A DNA stretch of 64,000 nucleotides, taken from positions 1-64,000 of the forward strand of contig BROI01000008.1 in NCBI GenBank assembly GCA_027923505.1, written 5' to 3'. The position numbers were made by a program, and so were the translations under genes. The notes below the pieces were generated by a model. That model was not told where the DNA came from and did not search any database. It saw only the letters and a list, made by a program, of their open reading frames with translations. Positions within the stretch are counted from its first letter, which is position 1, and every line of letters begins with the position of its first letter. This stretch comes from Mayamaea pseudoterrestris. Its lineage: Eukaryota; Bacillariophyta; Bacillariophyceae; Sellaphorales; Sellaphoraceae. Positions 1 to 11,600 of the stretch are shown one piece after another.

Positions 1-2839
1 ACGATACAGCGCTAGAAACGGATTTTCGAAGGCGTCGACGACAGAATTGGGCGTAGTTGACGGATACTTGCGGTTCGCCAAACCACTATCAATTACGTTA
101 TCGATACATGTAGCTACGTAGTTTGCGACTGTAAGGTAATTAGCACTTGTATACCATACGTTCGGTGCATGCTGTACGTATGCTGACGCGTACGCACGAC
201 AAGCGACATCCATCGTCGTCGAGGTACACAGACTTCATTATTCGTTCAAAACTGACCCAGAACAATCTTCCACAAACTCATCAGAGCGTAGAATGATTCG
301 AGGAGCACAAAATTTAATTGCCAGTGCATCACGGTTACTCGAGGTATAGCAGATGCCATTTGATCGTCCAGAAATGGTGCATGCAGTATTTTTAAAATAT
401 CAACAGCTGCTCCAGCCGTGTCGCTGCGGGCAAAGTCGTTGGGTGATAGATATCACACACATTTTTGGTAAAAAGATGGTTCGTTTAACTGATCCACTTG
501 AATGTTTTGGTCGCAAATATCAGCTGTTTGGTTATTCAATTGAATGTCCAAAAGACCAGGTACCAATACGGGCACAGCGCGGGCATGTCCATCGCCAGTG
601 TTCAAAAAGAAGGATCTCGAGGCGTTGCTCAAGGTGGTAGAACTGGCAAAGATTCAGATTGGTGAGCCGGAATTTAGTCGTTGCTGACGACTCATACTAC
701 AGATCACACGTGTGGAGTTACCAACGAAAAAGAACATCTTTACCGATCTTCAAAAGCAAGAGGGGTGAGAAGGGGCAGAGTTTATTTCACAGTGCACATT
801 CTCGACCAACTTATCGTAGCATGATGTTTGCAAAAAAGGGCCATGCGAATGTCGTCAAAGGACCGTTCAGTGATAAAAGCAAGGCGTGCTGCAAGTGAGA
901 CAAATGATAGATATTGACGAGGATGCAAAGTGCAGAAGTCGTCGATAGGTCCATGTCAGCTAAATTGAGATTGGTGGAGCTGAGATGTCAGGTCCAAGAA
1001 TGTTACAAGATCTTCTGGTGCGTTAAATGGTCCAGTGAAAATGACAAAGAGGAGGTGGGCAGATCCCTGACAAAGTGCTCTGGTTCTCCATCAAAACAGG
1101 AAGATCAAAGGCATTTTCGATTGTTGAGAATTGTGTGAGGCTTCATTCTACTTCCTGAAGTAATTCGGCCCATTTTCCGCGTCCCAGCGATAAGCTCGCT
1201 TCAACGGAATCCTGAAACCTTGCTAAAAACGCTGAGCAAGTTCTTTTCGTTGACTTCGAGGAGGGATGAAGAGAAAAGTGCTGGCCAACGTTCGATAGTT
1301 TGGTTGGAACATGTGTCTGGATTTATTGTTTGCAAATGCCAAAGTGAGCATGTCCACGCTGTATCGATTGCCAATATTGGGTATCCAGGCGCCGGAAAGT
1401 TAAAAAAACTTGGTTCCAAACAATCGTACAGCGTCAATGTCTTCAAGGTCGATGCAGGAGGTGTCGGTAAGCGGAGCGCAGAATGCCAAGCCGTTATCAG
1501 AAAGTCTACAGAGTTCCCTTACAGTGACTCCCATAGGCAGCGAGCAAAGTGCATCATACACATTACCTCCATTTCTAGCAGGTTTCGGTTTTAGCGCGCC
1601 AATCTGCACCGCTCCTCCCAGTGAGAAAAAGGTCGCTCTGGTCGGATTGCTGGCGCACTTGAAGTGTCAACAGCGCGTTAAAGTTGCTTGCGTATGACGA
1701 ATCAGCAGGGACGCCGACATCTTTGTCAACATGTTAGAGACTGTCCGACAAGACTGCTCTGGGCCAGAGAGCTCGCCGGCTATCATGTTAGGAAAAATCA
1801 TTCACGCTAAAAAGGCTATCACTTTTCTTAGTGGCCAAATGCAGTCACTCAGTCCATTGTCAGCCTTCGAAAGAGCTGAATTTTGGTTCTTTCGATGGGG
1901 GTTTCTTGGAGCGCGGCGCTATAATCGCTTTGCCTGCCTTCTTGCTGACACTAACAGTGCCTCTTGTCATCTTCACACCGGCCCGTACGGCAGATTTTTC
2001 CAACCTTTGGCGCCAGCATGGACTGTGCCCTTGGTCACTTTTGACGCTGGCATCAATTGTGCCCTTACCTACCCGGACGCCGACGAACGGCCGATTTCCC
2101 ACTGTGGCCACAACCGTTTTACCCGTTTGCGTTCGGAGAGTTTGCCTACCAACGGTGAGCGGTTCGTTTCACTCGGTTTGATCCGGCTTGAAGATCAGAC
2201 TGCGTTGCCATCGCCGATCCCTCGTCCTCGTCGTCAGAATCGGGAATCCATTCAGGCTGGATTCGCCCTCACCGACGGACACAGAAAACTGAGCCGACTC
2301 TGCCTCGTCGGCTTCGTTAAAACTTCTCCGTCAAAACTTATTCGAGCATCATCAAAGGATATGATAGAACGATCTAGCCCCTTGGCGACGAGGTCTCATC
2401 TTTTTGAGTCTGCGTTTCGGTAATCATGTTGACCTTCCGCGCCGATGAGACGCGGTTCCTCCATGTCAGACCAGCTCTCATGACTTGAGACAGCTCGCGA
2501 CCTGTACGAAGGCGCACGAACGGTTCTCGAAAGGTTCCTTCTTTGTCGTTCTGATTCAGCGATCCATCCTGAGGCGAAACGCGAATAACATACGATAGCT
2601 GACGGACTCGATCTGAACGATTCATCATCTCAACCCAAGCCGGCACATCCATGCGGTAGCCTTCACTAGAAAAATTCAACCAGGAGTAGTCGCGTGTCGA
2701 TCCTTCGCTAATAGCTCCGCAGTCCCTCGAGCGACTGCTGGAAGGGTCGGAATAGGTCCAGACGCTCGAAAATAACAGTGGCCGCAGCCATCCACTCTTC
2801 CTAGTGGCAGATCATCCCCTAAATATTCCTCCTCAATCA
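1..2839. other. No recognised gene; left-end spacer
   Basis: This stretch has only short open frames on both strands, none with a family motif I recognise. The longest are a plus-strand frame at 1731-2423 and minus-strand frames at 1201-1609 and 2374-2679. The frames overlap one another on opposite strands and lack clear splice context. It may hold decayed sequence or exons of a gene I cannot assemble. Confidence 0.4.
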
Positions 2840-5042
2840 TCACAACCGTCTGGTCATATGTTGTCTCGCACGAGGCGAATACAGACCGAGCAGTCGTCCT
2901 GTAATAACACGAGGTCAGCGACAAAACACACAGCCCTTGTAAATTTATGCTTGAGCTACACTTACCTCCGTATCGAGCTGATCCCGTTGGTGCAATACCC
3001 ACTTGATATTTTGGCCACTTCTTAGAAACTATGCGGAACGTTCCGCCGAACGGGCATAGTGAAGACTGCGTGTCCTTCGATCTCATTTCATCACCATCCT
3101 GGGCGCCAAAGTCGTCGCAAGTTTGAACGACAAAGTAGGCGCTTTTGGAAAGATGCGACCATTTCAACCACCAACCCTTGTGAACAGTCAAGTATCGCGT
3201 TTCATTACCATTTGACTTTGATTTTCCGTCATGCCGTCCAGGAAGTGCAGTTTGAATATGACAGTATCTCCATTTTTTTATGAGTGGCGAACCCACAGCC
3301 TTTGATCGAGCCTTGGCAATTTTTACTATTGTGATCGTAGCCGGTGACGAGGAAGAGCTCGCATCTTGTAGCACAACACACTCAGCTGCATACGTGATGA
3401 AGTCGCTCGGGTCATCCATCTCTTGGTTCAAAACAACCTCGCGCAGATTGACAGCGTCGCCACTGCGAACATATATCCCTTCGCCAAGTTCCGCCACGTC
3501 TTCCTCCTCAGCAATCTTTTCCTCGACTAGTTTTTCGTTCGCTTGATCTTCAGAAAACTGGCTAGTGATAAAGACTGGTAGATCAAGCTCGCTCTCTCGT
3601 CGCGCAAGTAGACTGCAACCCTGTTGTTGCTGCATCCACTGGTTAGCGGCAGGCCCTAAACCACTCTCAGCTGAGTTGCACATTTCAATCTCAACAATCT
3701 GTTTCGTCCGCTTCGTAATGCTTCTCTGTTCCGCGCTCTTCGGGAATCGTACAGCCGTCAATGTTATCGGCTGCAGTCAATACACGTTGCTGAGCTGAAA
3801 GGGTCGAATACCTGGAAGATTAATGCACCGCCAATCCAGAAAGTCCACATAAGCGCTCCACAGTGACAACGTATAAATGTGATCAAGCTTCCAGTCAATT
3901 TGCAGACCCTTGCGTCGCTGCTTGTAGAGCTCCAAATCCTCCACAATTTCTTCACCAAGTTTCGGAACAGGCTCTCCCAGTGGCGTCATGACGACGCGGT
4001 TCATACCCTCCTCGACGGGAAAGGCCATGTGCGGCTTTTCCTCCTTTTCATTGTCAGAAGATGACGCACCCTGCAAGCTGTAATGAAAATTGTTGTTCGT
4101 TGTTTTGATAAAGGCCATGGCCGCCCCAACAAAGGCGCGCTGAATGATTCCCATTTTGACTGGTTCACTCAGCTCGCAGGCAAAGTAGACGCGGCCCGTC
4201 GGAACCTTTTTCAGACGAATTTGAAACTGAAACTCAAAGCGACGCTGCTTGTCGCGCAAGTAATTGGATGTTGCCAGTGTTTCTGGAGTGGAAGCGGCGG
4301 ACGGATCATCGCAGTCGGGTGTTCGAACAAGAAGCATCATCTCACCAGTAAAGTAATCAGTTTCAAGTTTGTAGGAAGTGTTTGTATTAGGAATGATACG
4401 CTGCATGGGCCCGCAGTCAATGACAAAGAAATTTTCCAACGCCGGATGCGGCATGAACGGAATGGGTTCACTTTCAGGCGCCTCCAGGTCCAGGGTGGTG
4501 TCTGGCGTTTCTCCGTTATCTACTGGACTTTTGATTGCTGCTGGTAGTTTGTCAGGCTCTTGATCCTGTTCTTCGAGAGACTTCCGGTGATAGTAGTCGC
4601 CAATCACAAGGATGAAGATACTAGTCACCCACGCCACTGCTGTATACTCGAGCAATTTTTGCACAAGCCATGCATATTGGTTACTATATGTTCCAAATAG
4701 ATAAGCTGCGCCGATGAGTAACAGATATCGCAGACGTCCTTCCAATATGAAAACAATCCATGCGTAGCTGTTGGGTGGTGGATTGCTGGCCGTGAATCTT
4801 CTCGTCAAGATTCCAGTACACGAAGACGTACTTTTCCGTATTACTAATCCACTCGTATCGGTTGAATCTGATTCTGCATCCGAGTTTGCGTTAGGGAGGT
4901 GAGCATTGGTCCCAATTACTCCAAAGTGATTGGAATGGTTGCGCTTGAATCCCAATCGACGGCCGACGCCGCGTACTGGACGTCCAACGGCTGATAGAAC
5001 CTTGCGTGTCTTGCTCTTGGTTCGTTCAGGCATTTCGGGCAT
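2840..5042 (-). CDS. Duc1/DUF1769-family protein, three exons, one unexplained in-frame TGA
   Basis: The protein would be about 710 residues. It starts at ATG 5042 with a basic N-terminus, then two hydrophobic segments near residues 105-150 (LLLIGAAYLFGTY and AVAWVTSIFILVIG). It continues with the family-like blocks FEFQFQIRLKKVPTGRVYFA, LPGIRPF and, near the end, KKWPKYQVGIAPTGSARYGG. An intron at 2899-2965 (GTAAGT...TTACAG) joins YGG to RLLGLYSP, recreating the typical C-terminal YGGRLLGLY block and a stop at 2840-2842. The fission-yeast member Duc1 is a cortical PI(4,5)P2-binding protein, so a membrane or lipid role is plausible but inferred. A TGA at 3777-3779 separates SNVY from LQPITLTAV in the same frame. 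It could be a very short spliced segment, a sequence error, read-through or a broken allele. The gene is divergent from the folate gene at 6100. Confidence 0.7.
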
Positions 5043-5507
5043 GTTTTATTTAGTGTTACAGATGAGCAAGGGAGAGTCGTTGCGCCGATGCCTGCGACAA
5101 ATCGGAGACGCTTTCGTCATGGTGGAGAGAAGATTGCGATGGGCGAAGGTCATCGTGACGGTCATTGTGCGACTTGAAGTTCTACGGCACTATAGGATTG
5201 AAAGTTGATGATATCTTCAACATTCGTAGAATTGACAAGCTTCTTATTATGCCTTCTCCGATGCAAGCTGCGGGCAACGAACAGAAATTTGTTTGGGAAG
5301 GGCTGGTGGAACGCCGTTTCGTCCACGTCAAAATCGGTCTCATCTCCAAACAATCGAGGTGCGCTACCCGAGTGCGATACGGACAACCTCTGAATTGGAT
5401 CCGCTTCTTGTCCAAAGTTCCTTCATCGCCTGCTCGCCTCGCGGCAGAACTCGCTCGAAACTCGTGCCGACGAGTTGCATCAGCAGGTTCTGCGTACGTA
5501 ACCAGGC
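5043..5507. other. Intergenic, upstream of the Duc1-family gene
   Basis: Left half of the roughly 1.05-kb divergent region between the Duc1-family gene and the formate-THF ligase gene. It should contain the promoter of the minus-strand gene. Short overlapping frames on both strands have no family resemblance. I see no clear TATA box or other defined site. Confidence 0.4.
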
Positions 5508-5712
5508 AATAGTACGAAACAAGTGCCAGTGCTAACAACGTCATGAGGCAATACTGTGAAACGAGTGCCAGTGATAACTACGTCACGAGGCAATAATGTA
5601 AAACAAGTGCCAGTGATAACTACGTCACAAGGCAATACTGTAAAACGAGTGCCAGTGAAAACTACGTCATAAGGCAATACTATAAAACGAGTGCCAGTGA
5701 AAAGTACATCAC
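5508..5712. repeat. 42-bp minisatellite, locus A (5 units)
   Basis: Five units repeat every 42 bp, each built on AAACGAGTGCCAGTG, a variable tetranucleotide, then CTACGTCA or a variant, and a GGCAATA tail. The same unit recurs at 37739-38110, 49812-50183 and 63869-64000, so it is a dispersed minisatellite. On the minus strand each unit offers a TGACGT-type core, the half-site of many bZIP factors. Because 42 is a multiple of three, a repetitive minus-strand reading frame arises, but it looks incidental. This locus lies between two divergently transcribed genes. Confidence 0.9.
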
Positions 5713-6099
5713 GATCCTCTAGTGTCTGCTTTACTGTACTCGTCCTTTGACAATGCTTACAAGATCACCAGGCCGTTTGACAAGGAAGTAATCATCCCGT
5801 CTCCTTTCCCTATTATTTCTTGTGACAGTGACAATAGTGTGAACATGATGAAGGCACCTGAAGTGTAATTTCTAAGGAGATTCCCCGCGACTTTAATTAG
5901 AAACGGTGCGACTTTGACAGTCACGTTCCTCGTCGAAACGTCAGTCGGCGTGGAACGATCTTTGGTTCGACCATGGCCGACGAACATGTTAGATTTGGAG
6001 CGCATTCTATGGACATTCCAAGCAAATTGAATATTGTACGAATCAGTAATCCTGTCGCTTTCCAACTTTGCGAGAAAATTTCTCGGCATTAGGGGAAGA
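5713..6099. other. Upstream region of the formate-THF ligase gene
   Basis: Between the 42-bp array and the chosen ATG at 6100. A minus-strand frame at 5757-6170 overlaps coding exon 1 in antisense and has no recognisable motif, so I treat it as chance. The promoter and 5' UTR of the ligase gene should lie here. An earlier exon cannot be excluded. Confidence 0.4.
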
Positions 6100-8381
6100 A
6101 TGACGTCGGAGAAGATGAATGCCCTTGGATATGCACTGCTGCAACCCCAGACGCCAGTACCTTCCGACATTGACGTGAGTCAATCCATTGTTAAGGAAGT
6201 TGGACTATTGTCAATGGAAGATTTAGCAAAGCAGTAAGTGTGACGGTTTGATGTGTTGTGATGGCGTCGTTTGATGATCTGCGAACGTTTCAAAACTCAC
6301 AACGACATTGCCCCTTATGTTTCGAAAGAATCGGTTTAGAAGCGAACGAAATCATTCCATGGGGAACCGCCAAGGCCAAGATTCCTTTATCTGTCTTGTC
6401 CAAGCGTCAAGACAATCCAAGTGGTAATTATGTCGTCGTGACTGGTATTTCTCCGACCCCGTTGGGCGAAGGCAAGTCGACGACGACGATTGGATTGGCG
6501 CAGGCGCTTGGGGCTGTCTTAGGAAGAACCACGGTCGCATGCATTCGACAGCCATCCCAGGGACCAACCTTTGGCATCAAGGGAGGCGCGGCTGGGGGAG
6601 GATATAGTCAAGTGGTGCCCATGGAGGAGTTTAATCTACACTTGACTGGCGACATTCATGCCGTCACGGCTGCCAATAACTTGCTGGCGGCGGCGATTGA
6701 ATCGCGCATGTTTCATGAGTGCGGACAGTCGGACGAGTTGCTGTTCAAGCGACTCTGCCCCAAGAATGAATTTTCACCAGTCATGAAGCGGCGACTACTC
6801 AAGCTTGGCATTATTCACAGCTTGGACGATGACAAGACACCATCCGAGTTGACTTTGGAGGAGCGCGGTCGATTCGCTCGCCTTGACGTTGATCCATCCA
6901 GTGTCACGTGGCAACGCGTCTTGGATACTTGCGATCGACACTTAAGGGTCGTGGATGTTGGAGTTGGCCCGCAGGAGACGGTCAAGAGTAAGGACGATCC
7001 CACCCAGCGCGTGCAACACTCGCGACGAACTGGCTTTGACATTACAGTGGCATCCGAAGTCATGGCGGCACTGGCGCTCGCCAAGGATTTGCCGGATTTG
7101 CGAGAAAAGCTAGGAAGCGTTGTGATTGGATACTCGCGGGCGACGAAGGAGCCCATTACTGCCGACGATCTAGGAGTGGGTGGTGCCATGACGGTGCTCA
7201 TGAAGGATGCAATCATGCCAACATTGATGCAGACGGTGGAGCGGACTCCGGTTCTTGTGCATGCTGGACCCTTTGTAAGTATTACCAGGATGCATGTGTT
7301 GCCTGGATATTTGTATCGCATTGACAGTGTCTAGACACCTCAAGATCCCTCGCTCATCGCCTCATTGTGTATTATTGAACTAACTTTTTGCAGGCGAACA
7401 TTGCCATTGGCAACTCCTCCATAATCGCTGACGTGATTGCGCTCAAGACTGTCGGGCCGGACGGCTTTTGCGTCACGGAAGCAGGCTTTGGAGCTGACAT
7501 TGGAATGGAGTGAGTATTGTGGCAAAGCATGACTCATTAATTGATTCAAAATATGTCCGTAATCTTTGCTCACTAAGCATCTCTATTTTTGTTTCAGAAA
7601 ATTCTTCAACATCAAGTGCCGCGCCTCTGGTTTGAAACCAAAGTGCGCCGTGATTGTGGCGACTGTGCGAGCTTTGAAGATGCATGGCGGCGGACCACTG
7701 GTGGCAGCCGGCAAGCCACTAGCCCGCGAATATCGCGAAGAAAATGTCGACTTGGCTACTGCTGGCACCTGCAATTTGGTGCGCCACATTGAGAATGCCA
7801 AGAGGTTTGGAGTGAATGTTGTCGTAGCTGTGAACCAGTTCCAATCGGACACAATGGCAGAGATTGACGCTGTCAAGGCGGCGGCACTGGGAGCTGGTGC
7901 GTTTGACGCCGTTGTGTCAAATCACTGGGCGGAGGGTGGGGCGGGCGCCAAGAAACTCGCCGAGGCGGTGGTCAAGGCCTGCGAAGCGAATGATGCCGAC
8001 AATTTCCGATTTCTTTATGACACTGCAAGTCTGACGATTCAAGAGAAGATTGAATGCATCTGCAAGGAAATCTATCGAGCAGACGGAGTCGACTACTCGG
8101 AGGTGTCCTTGCAGCAGATCAAGCAGTACGATGACGCTGGCTTTGGCCATTTGCCAATTTGCATTGCCAAGACGCAGTATTCCTTTAGCTGTGATGCATC
8201 CGCCAAGGGCGCACCGACGGGATTTCGCGTGCCGGTCCGGGAGGTTCGACTCTGTGCAGGCGCCGGTTTCTTGTATCCACTTTGCGGCGAAATAATGACG
8301 GTTCCAGGTCTTTCAACGCGACCAGGCTTTTACGATGTGGATATCAATTTGGATACGGGTGACGTGATTGGACTGTTTTAA
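6100..8381 (+). CDS. FTHFS: Formate-tetrahydrofolate ligase (10-formyl-THF synthetase), four exons
   Basis: The enzyme makes 10-formyl-tetrahydrofolate from formate, THF and ATP, feeding purine and formyl-Met synthesis. Exons are 6100-6233, 6329-7274, 7394-7509 and 7598-8381. All three introns are GTAAGT/GTGAGT...AG, and joining them gives 659 residues, close to plant monofunctional enzymes. The N-terminal block [10 protein letters not shown] is typical. The ATP loop TPLGEGKST lies at residues 88-96, followed by the glycine-rich signature [12 protein letters not shown] and the second signature [13 protein letters not shown]. Splicing restores [14 protein letters not shown] and GADIGME-KFFNIK across introns 2 and 3. 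ATG 6100 is the first in-frame ATG; a second at 6115 is also possible. I see no clear targeting peptide, so a cytosolic location is likely. There is no fused dehydrogenase/cyclohydrolase domain. Confidence 0.96.
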
Positions 8382-8559
8382 ATCTTGCGCGGTGTAAAGT
8401 TACATCAAGCTATAATTGTTGTAGGCTAACACATTCGCTGGGCGGGGAGGTGGTAGGATCAATGGTTTTGCAAAGCCTACAACGATTTTTCGCGCTCCGC
8501 GCGCACAAACACTGCCAAACGTAAAGAAATAGATTCAATAGCTAACACGGTCATTGTGT
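8382..8559. other. 3' flank of the ligase gene, left edge of the satellite locus
   Basis: Short spacer holding the presumed 3' UTR of the folate gene. From about 8539 it begins to resemble, in inverted orientation, the DNA just beyond the right arm at 18593-18614 (ATAGCT and scattered further matches, roughly 14 of 22). This hints that the inverted repeats around the satellite are somewhat longer than the best-conserved 45 bp. Confidence 0.4.
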
Positions 8560-8598
8560 GGGGTCATTGCATGGGGTCATTGCATGGGGTCATTGCAT
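8560..8598. repeat. Three tandem 13-bp units GGGGTCATTGCAT
   Basis: The 13-mer GGGGTCATTGCAT occurs three times head-to-tail at 8560, 8573 and 8586. The last copy is the outer end of the left inverted-repeat arm. A single inverted copy occurs at the far side of the satellite, at 18580-18592. Confidence 0.9.
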
Positions 8599-8630
8599 GC
8601 GCCCAAAGCTTGACATCATCCGTGTCGCAG
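8586..8630. repeat. Left arm of imperfect inverted repeat bracketing the satellite
   Basis: This 45-bp segment matches the reverse complement of 18548-18592 at 35 of 45 positions without gaps. The outer 15 bases (GGGGTCATTGCATGC) are identical. It ends exactly where the 169-bp monomers begin. The arrangement is what a terminal inverted repeat of a non-autonomous element with an expanded internal satellite would look like. Confidence 0.65.
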
Positions 8631-11600
8631 TGCCACCAGTCTCAGCCCGCAGATGCCGACATTCAAACACGCCTACAGCAAGCCCTGTAGGTGTCCAAAT
8701 TACACCAGAATGGTGCCAACATCATTTTTCAGGCTGCGCTACATGATGGTAAGACTGGCTGATGTCTCAGGGGATGGCAATGTATTTGGTGACAACTTGT
8801 CACCAGTCTCAGCCCGCAGATGCCGTGACATTCAAACATCCCTAACACAAGCCCTGTAGGTGCCCAAATGACACCTGAATGGTGCCAATATCATTTTATA
8901 GGCTGCGCTACAAGATGGTAAGCTTGGATGGTGTCTCACAGGATGGCAATGTATTTGGTGACAACTTGTCACCAGTCTCAGCCCGCAGATGCCATGACAT
9001 TCGAACGCCCCTAATGCAAGCCCTGTAGGTGCCCAAATTACACCAGAATGGTGCCAACATCATTATTCAGGCTGCGCTACAAGATGGGAAGATTGGCTGG
9101 TGTCTCAGGGGATGGCAATGTATTTGGTGACAACTTGTCACCAGTCTCAGCCTGCAGATGCTGTGACATTCAAACACTCCTAACGCAAGCCCTGTAGGTG
9201 CCCAAATTACACCAGAATGGTGCCAACATCATTATTCAGTCTGAGTTACAAGATGATATTGCCTGGCTGGTGTCTCAGGGGATGGCAATGTATTTGGTGA
9301 CATCTTGTCACCAGTCTCAGCCCGCAGATGCCGTGACATTCAAACGCCCCGACAGCAAGCCCTGCAGGTGCCCAAATTACACTTGAATGGTGCCAACATC
9401 ACTATTCAGGCTGCGCTACAAGATACTATGCCTGGCTGGTGTCTCAGGGGATGGCAATGTATTTAGTGACAACTTGTCACCAATCCCAGCCCGCAGATGC
9501 CGTGACATTCAATCGTCCCTACAGCAGGCCCTGTAGGTGTCCAAATTACACCAGAATGGTGCCAACATCATTTGTTAGGATGCGCTACAAGATGATATGC
9601 CTGGCTGGTGTCTCACGGGATGGCAATGTATTTGGTGACAACCTGTCACCAATCTCAGCCCACAGATGTTGTGACATTCAAACGCCCCTACAGGAGGCCC
9701 TGTAGGTGCCCAAATTACACCAGAATGGTGACAACATCATTATGCAGTCTGAGCTACAAGATGATATGCCTGGCTGGTGTCTCAGGGGATGGCAATGTAT
9801 TTGGTGACAACTTGTCACCAATCTCAGCCCGCAGATGCTGTGACATCCAAACACACCTACAGCTGTAGGCCCTGTAGGTGCCCAAATTACACCAGAATGG
9901 TGCCAACATAATTTTTAATGCTACGCTACAAGATGATATGCATAGTTGGCGTCTCAGGGGATGGCAATGTATTTGGTGACAACTTGTCACCAGTCACAGC
10001 CCGCAGATGCCGTGACATTAAAACACTCCTAACGCAAGCCCTGTAGGTGCCCAAAATACACCAGAACGGTGCCAACATCATTATTCAGTCTCAGCTACAA
10101 GATGATATGCCTGGCTGGTGTCTCACGGGATGGCAATGTTTTGGTGACAACTTGTCACCAATCTCAGCCCACAGATGTTGTGACATTCAAACGCCCCTAC
10201 AGCAGGCCCTGTAGGTGCTCAAATTACACCAGAATGGTGCCAACATCATTTTTTGGGCTGCGCTACAAGATGATATGCATAGTGGGTGTCTTGAGGGATG
10301 GCAATGTATTTGGTGACAACTTGTCACCAGTCTCAGCCCGCAGATGCCGTGACATTCAAACGCTCCTAACGCAAGCCCTGTAGGTGCCCAAATTACACCA
10401 GAATGGTGCCAACATCATTATTCAGGCTGCGCTACAAGATGATATGCCTGGCTGGTGTCTCAGGGGATGGCAATGTATTTGGTGACAACTTGTCACCAAT
10501 CTCAGCCCGCAGATGTCGTGACATTCAAACACACCTACAGCAGGCCCTGTAGGTGCCCAAATTACACCAGAATGGTGCCAACATCATTATTCAGGCTGCG
10601 CTATAAGATGATATGCCTGGCTGGTGTCTCAGGGGATGGCAATGTATTTAGTGACAACTTGTCACCAATCCCAGCCCGCAGATGCCGTGACATTCAATCG
10701 TCCCTACAGCAGGCCCTGTAGGTGCCCAAATTACACCAGAATGGTGCCAACATCATTTGTTAGGATGCGCTACAAGATGATATGCATGGCTGGTGTCTCA
10801 GGGGATGGCAATGTATTTGGTGACAACTTGTCACCAATCTCAGCTCACAGATGTTGTGACATTCAAACGCCCCTACAGGAGGCCCTGTAGGTGCCCAAAT
10901 TACACCAGAATGGTGCAAACATCATTATGCAGTCTGAGCTACAAGATGATATGCCTGGCTGGTGTCTCAGGGGATGGCAATGTATTTGGTGACAACTTGT
11001 CACCAATCTCAGCCTGCAGATGCCGTGTCATCCAAACACACCTACAGCAGGCCCTGTAGGTGCCCAAATTACACCAGAATGGTGACAACATCATTATTTA
11101 GGCTGCGCTACAAGATGATATGCCTGGCCAGTGTCTCAGGGGATGGCAATGTATTTGGTGACAACTTGTCACCAGTCACAGCCAGCAGATGCCGTGACAT
11201 TAAAACGCTCCTAACGCAAGCCCTGTAGGTGCCCAAAATACACCAGAACGGTGCCAACATCATTATTCAGTCTCAGCTACAAGATGATATGCCTGGCTGG
11301 TGTCTCACGGGATGGCAATGTATTTGGTGACAACTTGTCACCAATCTCAGCCCACAGATGTTGTGACATTCAAACACACCTACAGCAGGCCCTGTAGATG
11401 CCCAAATTACACCAGAATGGTGCCAACATCATCTTTCCAGCTGCGCTACAAGATGATATGCCTGGCTGGTTTTTCAGGGGATGGCAATGTATTTGGTGAC
11501 AACTGGACACCAGTCTCAGCCCGTAGATGCCATGACATCCAAACACGCCTACAGCAGGCCCTGTAGGTGCCCAAATGACACCAGAATGGTGCCAACATCA

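Noticed and set aside
1201-2679. Minus-strand frames considered as remains of an old retroelement
   Set aside because: No protease, reverse transcriptase, RNase H or integrase motif and no terminal repeats could be seen, so the call is not supported.
3765-3779. Reassigned TGA codon or selenocysteine in the Duc1-family gene
   Set aside because: Other genes here end in TGA at the expected place (USP, TBC, Duc1 itself), and nothing in the family suggests a Sec site at this position.
5757-6170. 137-codon minus-strand gene
   Set aside because: Antisense to the first coding exon of the formate-THF ligase and without any recognisable motif.
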